From: Candidatus Pacearchaeota archaeon
GTDB taxonomy: Archaea; Nanobdellota; Nanobdellia; Pacearchaeales; GW2011-AR1
Direction of reading: 5' to 3'
DNA: 12,347 bases
Assembly: GCA_016181905.1 (NCBI GenBank)
Contig: JACOYM010000062.1
Location: forward strand, 1 to 12,347
The notes beneath the pieces are model-generated. The model saw only the letters and a list, made by a program, of their open reading frames with translations, had not been told where the DNA came from and made no database searches. The translations under genes and the position numbers were made by a program. Positions 6,765 through 12,347 of the stretch are shown here, in pieces. How positions within the stretch are numbered: position 1 is the first letter of the stretch; each line of letters begins with the position of its first letter.

Positions 6765-7892
6765 TCAAAAGATAATTTCTTTTTGTTTGTCAGAATTAAT
6801 TCCTTTATTTCTTATCCGAATAGTTGGCTCTTTAGTAACCTCTCCAATAACTCTGCTTTCAATTCCGTGTTGTTCGGCAACACTAATAACTTCATCAGGA
6901 TTTGGAGTGATTATAATCATTCCTTGCCCCATATTCCATGTTTTGTAAGCTTCAACATCTGCAACATTTCCTTTTTCTTGACAATCTTTCATTAAATCAC
7001 ATGGTTCAAAAGGATTATCTATAATTGCTCCTAACTTGCTTGGCTTCAAAACTCTTCCTAATTTTCCAGGAATTCCACCGCCAGTAATATGCACAACACC
7101 ATGAATTTTTGATTTTGGTTCTCCATCAAATCCGCCAAACATATCAACAACAGCGCCAGAATAAATTCTTGATGGATGCAGAGCCAATTCAGCTAAACTT
7201 TTGCCGTTATAAGTTTCTTTATGCCATTCTTCTCCATGTGTCGCTTTCATAATTCGTCTTACAAGAGATAAACCATTGGACCTAAAACCATTTTCTCTTA
7301 ATCCTACAAGTTTATCATCCTCTTTTATTTCATATCCCGTTAGCATTCTGCTTTTTCTTGCAAACCAAACAACACCTGCACCCCAGTTGTAATTAAAGGG
7401 GCCATAGCCATTTACTCTTACTCCAAGTTCTGCAACTTCCCCATTTACAATAGCCACATTTGCATCCTTCGCAGCATTAATGTAGCCAATTGCTAATTGT
7501 TTAACAAAATCAATATAAGATTTATCTTTTTCACCCAAACTTTTAACATCAAGAATAGAGCCAACAATTACAGGCTCAGCTCCTCTTACAACAGCATCAT
7601 CACAAACCATGGCAAATAAATCATAAGCAATAGTATCATGTTTGGCTATTCTCTCGGCTAATTCCATTTTTGTTCCAACACCATCAAAATTAATGTTCAT
7701 GTAGGCATCATTTGGCAAGCCGCCAACATTAATCGCCCTTAATCCAGAAAAATCTTCAAAAATCTCTACAACCTCGCCTAACCTGCCTCTTCTGTTTCTC
7801 CAAGTTAATTTGGCAGCTTCATAAAGAACTTTTGAAGCATCATCTCCTAATTCAATATTCACCCCCGAACTTTTGTAATTAAATCCTGTCAT
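6765..7892 (-). CDS. purM: Phosphoribosylformylglycinamidine cyclo-ligase (AIR synthase), PurM
   Basis: AIR synthase closes the imidazole ring of FGAM with ATP in purine synthesis. The protein is 375 aa, near the normal 345-350 plus a short tail. Motifs in order: YKSSGVNIELGDD (6-18), the nucleotide-binding DGVGTK (70-75), GAEP, NGEVAEL, RSNGLSLVRRIMK, TGGGIPGKLGRVL (the family's GGG-N-RVLP region) and NMGQGM near the C-terminus, ending with VIGEV. Some positions differ from bacterial PurM as I recall it: MVCDDAVVRGAEP instead of CVND...GAEP, and NGE instead of GGE. It may therefore be a divergent subgroup. No other pur gene is nearby, so it stands alone with its own promoter. Other members of the PurM/ThiL/HypE fold are less likely given the YKSSGV start and the GGGIP motif. 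Confidence 0.88.
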   Translation of the reverse strand: MTGFNYKSSGVNIELGDDASKVLYEAAKLTWRNRRGRLGEVVEIFEDFSGLRAINVGGLPNDAYMNINFDGVGTKMELAERIAKHDTIAYDLFAMVCDDAVVRGAEPVIVGSILDVKSLGEKDKSYIDFVKQLAIGYINAAKDANVAIVNGEVAELGVRVNGYGPFNYNWGAGVVWFARKSRMLTGYEIKEDDKLVGLRENGFRSNGLSLVRRIMKATHGEEWHKETYNGKSLAELALHPSRIYSGAVVDMFGGFDGEPKSKIHGVVHITGGGIPGKLGRVLKPSKLGAIIDNPFEPCDLMKDCQEKGNVADVEAYKTWNMGQGMIIITPNPDEVISVAEQHGIESRVIGEVTKEPTIRIRNKGINSDKQKEIIF

Positions 7893-7910
7893 AAATAAAG
7901 GAATTAAGTT

Positions 7911-7923
7911 AAATTTTATAAAG
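7911..7923 (-). promoter_or_regulatory. Promoter of purM
   Basis: The minus strand reads CTTTATAAAATTT, with the TATA box centred about 26 nt before the ATG at 7892. Transcription should begin at or next to the start codon, so the message is probably leaderless. Confidence 0.55.
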
Positions 7924-8001
7924 TTATATATTGCGGAATATATATCATATACTATCTGGGGAATGAAAATTTCAGCTACAGAAAGAATATTTTCAGAGAA
8001 A

Positions 8002-8265
8002 TCACTTCGCCTTTTTCAAGCCTTCTAAAAGTTTCGTGCTTTCCTTTTCTATTAGAGAAATCGCGTCCTGAACAGCCTTTTTTGCTGTCTTGCCTTTTGT
8101 CTTGACAACCAGAACAGCATTTTTATCTGGATGCTCTTTTCTCCAAGCAGCCATTCGCACATCCTCGTCCTTATTCAGATACTCCCGCAGAATCTCTGCT
8201 ATTGTAGCGTTATCAAGCTCAATCTCCAGCTCTTCTTTCTCTGATTTCAAGATGTTTATATTCAT
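8002..8265 (-). CDS. rpoL: DNA-directed RNA polymerase subunit L
   Basis: Archaeal RpoL, the homologue of eukaryotic Rpb11, which pairs with subunit D to form the assembly platform of RNA polymerase. The protein is 87 aa, the usual length. The N-terminal strand INILKSEKEELEIELDN leads into the helix ATIAEILREYLNKDEDV. The diagnostic centre follows, AAWRKEHPDKNAVLVVKTKGK (His-Pro followed by a strand and TKG), then the long C-terminal helix (AKKAVQDAISLIEKESTKLLEGL). It lies 60 nt after the MBF1-like gene on the same strand and has its own promoter. Its presence alone makes the genome archaeal. Confidence 0.93.
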   Translation of the reverse strand: MNINILKSEKEELEIELDNATIAEILREYLNKDEDVRMAAWRKEHPDKNAVLVVKTKGKTAKKAVQDAISLIEKESTKLLEGLKKAK

Positions 8266-8296
8266 TTTATTAATAATGATAATCTGCTTAATAAAA

Positions 8297-8317
8297 CATA
8301 TTTATAAAGCTTGCCCC
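8297..8317 (-). promoter_or_regulatory. Promoter of rpoL
   Basis: The minus strand carries GGCAAGCTTTATAAATATG, a BRE-like AAGC followed by the TATA box TTTATAAA centred about 39-40 nt before the ATG at 8265, giving a short leader of about 14 nt. It shares the extended element GGCAAGCTTTATWAAT with the AMMECR1 promoter. Confidence 0.6.
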
Positions 8318-8325
8318 ATAAGAAA

Positions 8326-9261
8326 TTACTTTTCCTCAATATCCAAATCACTCCCAAAAATTGAGCCTTCAGCTTCTATTTCATTTTCGTCCATGCTCTC
8401 TCTTCGCCCTTCTTTTTTCTTCCCCTCAGCTATCTTTCTCCTTTCATTGAATGTTTTTCCTTTCCATTCATAATCATCTATTGTGCTTGTCTCCAGCTCG
8501 TCCTTTTGGATAATATCCTGGACAATCTCTGCAGCAAATTCTTCCTTTTTGCCTTTATCAAGCTTTGCCCCTTTTTCCTGAATTCTTTTCAAGTCGCCTA
8601 TTTTCAACATGGGGGCTATTGCCCGGTCTATAACAACCTCTTTTGTTTTTCTCTCCGCCCAAAGCATATCTGGCTGTCTTGTTTGCTGTATCCTCTGCGT
8701 TCTTGGCCTGATTGATTTTTGCCTCAATTGGTTTATAATGCTTTCATCAACATATCCATCATCTGGCTTAACAAGCTTTATCATAAAAAACTGCTCAAGT
8801 TTCTTGATTAATTCCTCTGCATCGCTCGGCAGAATGCCTTGCTCTATCATTTTTATTGCTTCTTCGCTCTCAGCAATTGACTCAGCAAGCTGTTTTCTTG
8901 TCATGTTTCTCGCCCTTCTCATCCTCTGAATATACCAGTTATAATTATCAACAAGGTTCAATGGCTTGACGCTCTCTCTTATCTTCCTTACTCTTTCTTT
9001 ATTAAACTCATCAAAACTGCCGGGTTTTGCTTGTTTTTCCTGCTTCTCTGTTTTAAAACCAGCCATTCTTCTCATTCTTTCATTTACAGTATATGGCTTT
9101 TCTGCCTGTTTCAGCTGCTCTGTGCTCGGCCTTCTTATCAAAGGTATGCCTTCAATTTGCGCGCAAATGCCGCAAATCTTTACTCTTTGATTGTCATAAA
9201 CACCATCAAGAAGCCTTGTTTCATTGCCACTTGTCTCGCATCTAATGCATCTTTCTTCCAT
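8326..9261 (-). CDS. MBF1-like zinc-ribbon/HTH regulator with long C-terminal extension
   Basis: A 311-aa protein. An N-terminal four-cysteine zinc ribbon (C5-x2-C8, C30-x2-C33) is followed by a basic linker and a Cro/C1-type helix-turn-helix at about residues 107-165 (NWYIQRMRRARNMTRKQLAES...IEQG). That order, zinc ribbon then XRE-type HTH, is the architecture of archaeal MBF1, a factor associated with transcription and the ribosome. MBF1 is usually about 160 aa. Here roughly 145 extra residues follow (165-311), highly charged, with Arg/Gln-rich then Lys/Glu-rich stretches and a very acidic end (DENEIEAEGSIFGSDLDIEEK from about 291). The extension has no domain I recognise and may be disordered. 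It sits directly upstream of rpoL, fitting a role in gene expression. Orthology to MBF1 is probable rather than certain. Confidence 0.78.
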   Translation of the reverse strand: MEERCIRCETSGNETRLLDGVYDNQRVKICGICAQIEGIPLIRRPSTEQLKQAEKPYTVNERMRRMAGFKTEKQEKQAKPGSFDEFNKERVRKIRESVKPLNLVDNYNWYIQRMRRARNMTRKQLAESIAESEEAIKMIEQGILPSDAEELIKKLEQFFMIKLVKPDDGYVDESIINQLRQKSIRPRTQRIQQTRQPDMLWAERKTKEVVIDRAIAPMLKIGDLKRIQEKGAKLDKGKKEEFAAEIVQDIIQKDELETSTIDDYEWKGKTFNERRKIAEGKKKEGRRESMDENEIEAEGSIFGSDLDIEEK

Positions 9262-9328
9262 TTTAAAAACATTAATTTAAGCTTTTTATTGTTTTCTATA
9301 CTCAAGAACACTAATAACATATAACAGC

Positions 9329-9991
9329 TTATTTAATCAGCATGTCTATGTCTTCCTTTCTCTCAATATCTTTTACTTTAGTTTTCTCGCCTATCAGTAT
9401 AACAGGAAGCTCTGAAATTGTTATATTGTGCAGGCTCATTAATGCCTTAACTGAAATAATATCATTATCGCCTGCGATAGGGATAAGCATTATCTCGCCT
9501 CCTCTGGCTTCCTTTAATTCAGACAATATTCTTGAAAAGACAGCCTGTTTTGCCTTTAACTCAAGAGAAGGGCTGTTGTATTTATATAAATAAACCACAA
9601 TGCTGTAACTTGCATTGCATCTGCTTTTTATCTTGATTGAATTAATCCAGAATAATGTCCTCAGCAAATCATACTTTTTATGCTGAAGAGCCATATTATC
9701 TGTTATTTTGCTGGCCTGCTCATATCTGTCAAGGAGCTTTGCCTCTTCATAAATCCTATCCCCAAAATCTATATTTTCCCGCACAGCATTACTGCAGTCT
9801 ATTCTTGAAAGGGAGTAAATCTCATTCTGAATCTCCACATCAAGCAGGTCAAGCTCTGATTGAAAATACAATTTTTCTATCTTCCCGGAACGCCAGTTCT
9901 CCAGGGCAAATCCTAATAAAATGCCTGCTGCAAATACAAACGCAGCTAATACAAATGCCTGCCAAAAAACATTTTTCTGTGAGCTAAACAT
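9329..9991 (-). CDS. Membrane-anchored protein with possible degenerate thioredoxin-like C-terminus
   Basis: A 220-aa protein with one N-terminal membrane helix (about residues 10-31, then positively charged). A helical region of about 90 residues follows (QSELDLLDVEIQNEIYSLSRI...), with probable coiled-coil character. The last 75 residues alternate strands and helices: SYSIVVYLYKYN, a helix, GGEIMLIPIAGD, a helix, then SELPVILIGEKTKVK. The strand-Pro-strand ELPVILI resembles the cis-proline loop of thioredoxins. YLYKYNSPS sits where a CxxC would be expected but has no cysteine, so redox activity is unlikely. I infer the fold; I do not recognise the family. It starts 8 nt after the GT2 gene and is the last gene of the scpB operon, which suggests envelope work with the glycosyltransferase. 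Confidence 0.72.
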   Translation of the reverse strand: MFSSQKNVFWQAFVLAAFVFAAGILLGFALENWRSGKIEKLYFQSELDLLDVEIQNEIYSLSRIDCSNAVRENIDFGDRIYEEAKLLDRYEQASKITDNMALQHKKYDLLRTLFWINSIKIKSRCNASYSIVVYLYKYNSPSLELKAKQAVFSRILSELKEARGGEIMLIPIAGDNDIISVKALMSLHNITISELPVILIGEKTKVKDIERKEDIDMLIK

Positions 9992-9999
9992 GTTATTCT

Positions 10000-11247
10000 C
10001 TACTTTGTTCCCCAGCCTATTCTCTTTCCTTGTATTTTGTATTTAATAATCTTGCCAATTGCAATAACAAGTATCGAAGGATATAAGGTAAGATAAACAA
10101 TCATATAATAGAGGAGATTAAAAATGTTTCTAATGCCTTTGAACCTGCCTTCTTTCATTATGCCCAAGCCAAAAATAGTGAAAAAAACCCCTAAAATAAA
10201 CAGAATAACGCCAAAAAAATTCAAAATTGTTGGTGTCACATACAATTCCTTAAATGATAGTATCTGGGTCCCCGCATCAAGGGAGTATTTCGTAAACAAA
10301 AAAGTCTGAACAGCTTTTCTTATGGCAAGAAAAGAGAATATAGAAAATCCCACCAGGCCGAGAAACATAGAAAGTGTAAAGAATGGCAGGATAAAAAATC
10401 CAAGCATTCCCCTCTTTAAGAATAATGATTTATACTTGTTCATGCACTGAATCCCGCCTATATCCCACCTTATTCTTTGTTTAATCCAGTATCTTGTTTT
10501 CTTGGGGGCAATGCTGTAAACCCTTGCAGGAAGGCACATCTCTACTTTATACCCCTTGCTTATTATATTCCATGTAACCTCTATGTCCTCTGTAAGATTA
10601 GTTGTGTCAAATCCCCCCGCCTTCTTTAAAGCAGATGCCCTGTAGATTGACAAAGGCCCTGGAGTTGCCCATATGCCTTCTATATACCCCAATAATTTTC
10701 TTGTCCATGCTATGATTGCATACTCCATTCCCTGCAGCTTTTCAATAAACATATTCTTGTGCTTGACAAGAATAGAGCAGGTAACAGCGCCCACATTGCT
10801 GTCGTTAAAGAAGCCAATCATTTTTCCTATTGCATCCTTCTCAGGATAAGAATCAGAATCAATAACAGCTATCAGCTCTCCTTTGGCAATCTTTAATCCG
10901 CGATTTAACGAATCTGCCTTGCCGGAGTTGTTTTTTGAAATCAATTTGAGATTTTTGTATCTTTTCATCAACTCCCCGACTATCGCTTTTGTCCTGTCCT
11001 TGCTGCCATCATCAACAACTATCATCTCCTTTATCGGATAATCAGAGTCAAAAACAGCCCTTATTGTCCCTTCTATGCTGCCCTCCTCATTATAAGCAGG
11101 CGTGACAACAGAAACACCATATTTTTTCTCTGCCTTGGGGTAGTCAAAAAGCGTCTTTCTATTTTTGATGAACAGCACAAGGAAAAAGAAAAAAAAGTAG
11201 AGTGCTATAAACATATATGCAAGATAGATTATTGGTAAAAATTTCAT
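10000..11247 (-). CDS. Processive family 2 glycosyltransferase, membrane-integrated
   Basis: A 415-aa GT2 enzyme of the hyaluronan/cellulose/poly-GlcNAc synthase type. It transfers sugars from a nucleotide-sugar donor to a growing or lipid-linked glycan at the inner face of the membrane. One N-terminal TM helix (5-27) precedes the GT-A domain: PAYNEEGSI, VVDDGS (79-82), the metal-binding DSD (130-132), the catalytic base region TED (219-221) and QRIRW (257-261), the QxxRW motif of processive enzymes. C-terminal membrane helices lie at about 283-311, 342-368 and 377-403. The gene begins one base after scpB stops and is followed 8 nt later by a membrane-anchored protein. Substrate and product (exopolysaccharide, glycolipid, S-layer glycan) cannot be read from sequence. 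Confidence 0.93.
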   Translation of the reverse strand: MKFLPIIYLAYMFIALYFFFFFLVLFIKNRKTLFDYPKAEKKYGVSVVTPAYNEEGSIEGTIRAVFDSDYPIKEMIVVDDGSKDRTKAIVGELMKRYKNLKLISKNNSGKADSLNRGLKIAKGELIAVIDSDSYPEKDAIGKMIGFFNDSNVGAVTCSILVKHKNMFIEKLQGMEYAIIAWTRKLLGYIEGIWATPGPLSIYRASALKKAGGFDTTNLTEDIEVTWNIISKGYKVEMCLPARVYSIAPKKTRYWIKQRIRWDIGGIQCMNKYKSLFLKRGMLGFFILPFFTLSMFLGLVGFSIFSFLAIRKAVQTFLFTKYSLDAGTQILSFKELYVTPTILNFFGVILFILGVFFTIFGLGIMKEGRFKGIRNIFNLLYYMIVYLTLYPSILVIAIGKIIKYKIQGKRIGWGTK

Positions 11248-11248
11248 T

Positions 11249-11824
11249 TTATTCTTCAGCTTGTTTATTTTGAATGCCTATCTGGCTGCCTTTTTCTATT
11301 TCCTCTCCCTGCTTTTCTTTCATTTCACCAACACTAAAATAATCATGAAACTCCTCGCTCAAATTCAGCTCTTGTGTGTGCCCGGTCTTTTTTGTTCTCA
11401 AAAGCCCAATGTCAACAAATTTTTTGATATGTTCATATGCCTTGTTCCCCCTTATGTTCACAATAACACTCTGCTTAACAGGCTGCTTGTATGCTATTAT
11501 TGCCAGAGTTTCCTGTTCTGCCTTTGTAAACTCTGTATTTCCTGTGGCTATTTTGTTAACAAAATCTATATAATCGCCTTTAACATCCATCTTCCACATC
11601 TCGCTCTTTTCAATTATCTCAATAGCGCTGCTGTCTCTTGAGTATTTTTCAGCCAGCTTGTCAAGCAGTTGCCTTAAGATTATAGGATTTATTCCTGTTA
11701 GCCCGACAATCTCCTTCAGGGAAAGAAACCTTCCTGCGATAAACAAGACTGCTTCAAGCTTTTTCAGATTCTCTCTTTCATAAGCCTCATCAAGCTCCTC
11801 GGCAGTCTTGTCAGATATGTCCAT
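11249..11824 (-). CDS. scpB: Segregation and condensation protein B
   Basis: ScpB, the kite subunit of the SMC-ScpAB condensin complex that compacts and segregates chromosomes. The protein is 191 aa. First winged helix: LKKLEAVLFIAGRFLSLKEI (about 20-40) with the typical 'EAvLFiag.pLs..el' pattern. Second winged helix: TKAEQETLAIIAYKQPVKQSVI and RGNKAYEHIKKFVDIGLLRTKK (about 99-143), matching 'ealaiiAYkQPvtr.eI..irGv'. A charged Gln/Glu-rich tail follows from about 165. No scpA is present in the window; the gene is first in its operon, so scpA must be elsewhere or absent. It is divergent from the antitoxin-like gene. Confidence 0.9.
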   Translation of the reverse strand: MDISDKTAEELDEAYERENLKKLEAVLFIAGRFLSLKEIVGLTGINPIILRQLLDKLAEKYSRDSSAIEIIEKSEMWKMDVKGDYIDFVNKIATGNTEFTKAEQETLAIIAYKQPVKQSVIVNIRGNKAYEHIKKFVDIGLLRTKKTGHTQELNLSEEFHDYFSVGEMKEKQGEEIEKGSQIGIQNKQAEE

Positions 11825-11848
11825 CTTCTTATTTGTGTAGCAATGGTT

Positions 11849-11866
11849 ATTGATTTTAAAAGGTTT
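11849..11866 (-). promoter_or_regulatory. Probable promoter of the scpB-GT2 operon
   Basis: The minus strand reads AAACCTTTTAAAATCAAT, with a TATA-like CTTTTAAAA centred about 33 nt before the scpB ATG, predicting a leader of about 8-10 nt. It shares the 106-nt divergent region with the antitoxin promoter, so the two could interfere or be co-controlled. Confidence 0.45.
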
Positions 11867-11891
11867 GTTATGCGAAAAAGCATGCGAGGCA

Positions 11892-11910
11892 AAAAGGTTT
11901 AAATACTACC
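11892..11910 (+). promoter_or_regulatory. Promoter of the RHH antitoxin-like gene
   Basis: AAAAGGTTTAAATACTACC: BRE-like purines plus a TATA box (TTTAAATA) centred about 29 nt before the ATG at 11931, so the message is leaderless or nearly so. It is an 18/19 match to the promoter of the minus-strand RHH-LemA operon. Confidence 0.65.
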
Positions 11911-11930
11911 TAGTGTTACTTAATACTACC
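11902..11930 (+). promoter_or_regulatory. Candidate operator: imperfect palindrome plus direct repeat
   Basis: AATACTACCTAGTGTT (11902-11917) is an inverted repeat: arms AATACTA/TAGTGTT around CC, one mismatch, with perfect inner arms ACTA/TAGT. AATACTACC occurs again at 11922-11930, exactly 20 bp (about two helical turns) downstream and abutting the ATG. RHH antitoxins typically bind such short symmetric sites in their own promoter. Binding is inferred; the repeats are seen directly. Confidence 0.5.
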
Positions 11931-12185
11931 ATGGAAAATGTAAGTTTAAAGCTTGAGCCGCAATTTTTGAAAGAGATAGAGAATATTATGAAGAAAAATA
12001 GGTACATGACAAAAACAGAATTTATAAGAGAGGCTATAAGGGACAAGCTAATAGAACTAGAAAAACAAAATATGCTCAAGCATCTTGACAAGATAGCTGG
12101 AAGTTCAAAACATAAAACAACAGATGAGGATTTGCATAGGGCGAGGGAAAGATTAGTTAAAAAATATGAGGAGAGATTTAAATAA
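11931..12185 (+). CDS. Ribbon-helix-helix (CopG/VapB-type) antitoxin-like protein
   Basis: An 84-aa RHH protein: strand ENVSLKLEP, helix A FLKEIENIMKKN, turn YMTK, helix B TEFIREAIRDKLIELEKQN (to about residue 45), then a charged C-terminal region (KHKTTDEDLHRARERLVKKYEERF) typical of antitoxin toxin-binding tails. I chose ATG 11931 because the RHH strand starts immediately after it and a TATA box lies about 29 nt upstream; a longer frame beginning with TTG at 11850 would run through the promoter. It is convergent with, and overlaps by 8 bp, a PIN-domain gene, a likely toxin partner in an unusual tail-to-tail arrangement. It could instead be an ordinary RHH repressor unrelated to the PIN protein. 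Confidence 0.83.
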   Translation: MENVSLKLEPQFLKEIENIMKKNRYMTKTEFIREAIRDKLIELEKQNMLKHLDKIAGSSKHKTTDEDLHRARERLVKKYEERFK

Positions 12186-12347
12186 GTTCTTCTGGTTTTT
12201 TATACGAAATAATATCTGAAAGTTTCTCAAAATGTTTATCTCTAGTAACTAAAGTAGCTCTTTGGTCCCTTGCTAATAAAGCATGTAAAGCATCAAATAG
12301 AGGAATATCTCTTTTTTTGGAGAGATCTTTAGCTTTACCAAATTGTT
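12178..12347 (-). CDS. PIN-domain protein (VapC-like), C-terminal part only; cut by window edge
   Basis: The minus-strand frame entering from the right edge encodes the end of a PIN-domain ribonuclease. It reads DLSKKRDIPLFDALHALLA, then TLVTRDKHFEKL, ending PEELI and TAA at 12178. The Asp in PLFDALHA and the Asp in VTRDKHF are the third and fourth acidic positions expected in PIN active sites; the N-terminal catalytic Asp is outside the window. VapC toxins cleave tRNA, rRNA or mRNA. Only 55 residues are visible. Its promoter and any upstream antitoxin lie to the right and cannot be judged. It overlaps the RHH gene 3' end by 8 bp in convergent orientation. Confidence 0.82.
   Translation of the reverse strand, partial: QFGKAKDLSKKRDIPLFDALHALLARDQRATLVTRDKHFEKLSDIISYKKPEELI
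12196..12201 (+). terminator. Possible poly-T terminator of the antitoxin-like gene
   Basis: A run of six T residues begins 11 nt after the + strand stop codon, following a short C/T-rich stretch. Archaeal RNA polymerase can stop at such U-tracts without a hairpin. It lies inside the coding region of the convergent PIN gene. Confidence 0.3.

Noticed and set aside
11850..11930. Upstream extension of the RHH gene to a TTG start (111 aa)
   Set aside because: The added 27 residues span the TATA box and repeats, do not resemble RHH sequence, and the ATG at 11931 has ideal spacing from the promoter.
1..12347. CRISPR arrays, tRNA/rRNA genes, insertion sequences
   Set aside because: No regularly spaced repeats, cloverleaf-like GC-rich segments, transposase motifs or terminal inverted repeats were seen on reading either strand.

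Overview
The window looks like a chromosome segment of an AT-rich archaeon, most likely of the DPANN type (Woesearchaeota/Pacearchaeota-like). The domain call rests on archaeal informational genes: RpoL, RadB, a type IA topoisomerase with C-terminal zinc ribbons and an MBF1-like zinc-ribbon/HTH protein. It is supported by TATA/BRE-like promoters placed 25-48 nt upstream of start codons, several with little or no leader. The lineage within DPANN is inferred from overall gene style and compactness, not from a marker gene. No rRNA, tRNA, CRISPR array or IS element was seen.

Layout. A topA gene (missing only its extreme N-terminus) enters from the left on + and meets, tail to tail with a 4-bp overlap, a long run of minus-strand genes reaching to 11824. 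Read in the direction of transcription (right to left), that run is: scpB - processive GT2 glycosyltransferase - membrane-anchored protein with a possible thioredoxin-like end (one tight operon); an MBF1-like regulator; rpoL; a lone purM; an AMMECR1-domain gene; then a compact six-gene operon (5997 to 3177) followed by radB and a small two-TM protein. At the right end a + strand ribbon-helix-helix antitoxin-like gene is divergent from scpB and converges, with an 8-bp overlap, on the 3' part of a PIN-domain gene cut by the window edge.

The most interesting part is the six-gene operon: a 56-aa ribbon-helix-helix-like protein, LemA, a four-TM protein, a nicotinamide-riboside-kinase-like P-loop kinase, a 2H (2'-5' RNA ligase-like) phosphoesterase and a Nudix hydrolase. 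Junctions are -19, -14, -8, +1 and +5 nt, so the genes are almost certainly co-expressed. The segment is visibly more AT-rich than flanking radB and AMMECR1. Kinase, 2H enzyme and Nudix enzyme could together act on NAD or ADP-ribose derivatives, or on nucleotides released by RNA processing, but this is inference.

The promoter of that operon shares an 18/19 match (AAAAGGTTTAWATACTACC) with the promoter of the right-hand antitoxin-like gene, although the genes are about 5.9 kb apart and on opposite strands. Both first genes encode small RHH-type proteins. The antitoxin promoter also carries an imperfect palindrome and a direct repeat at a 20-bp period, which looks like an autoregulatory operator.
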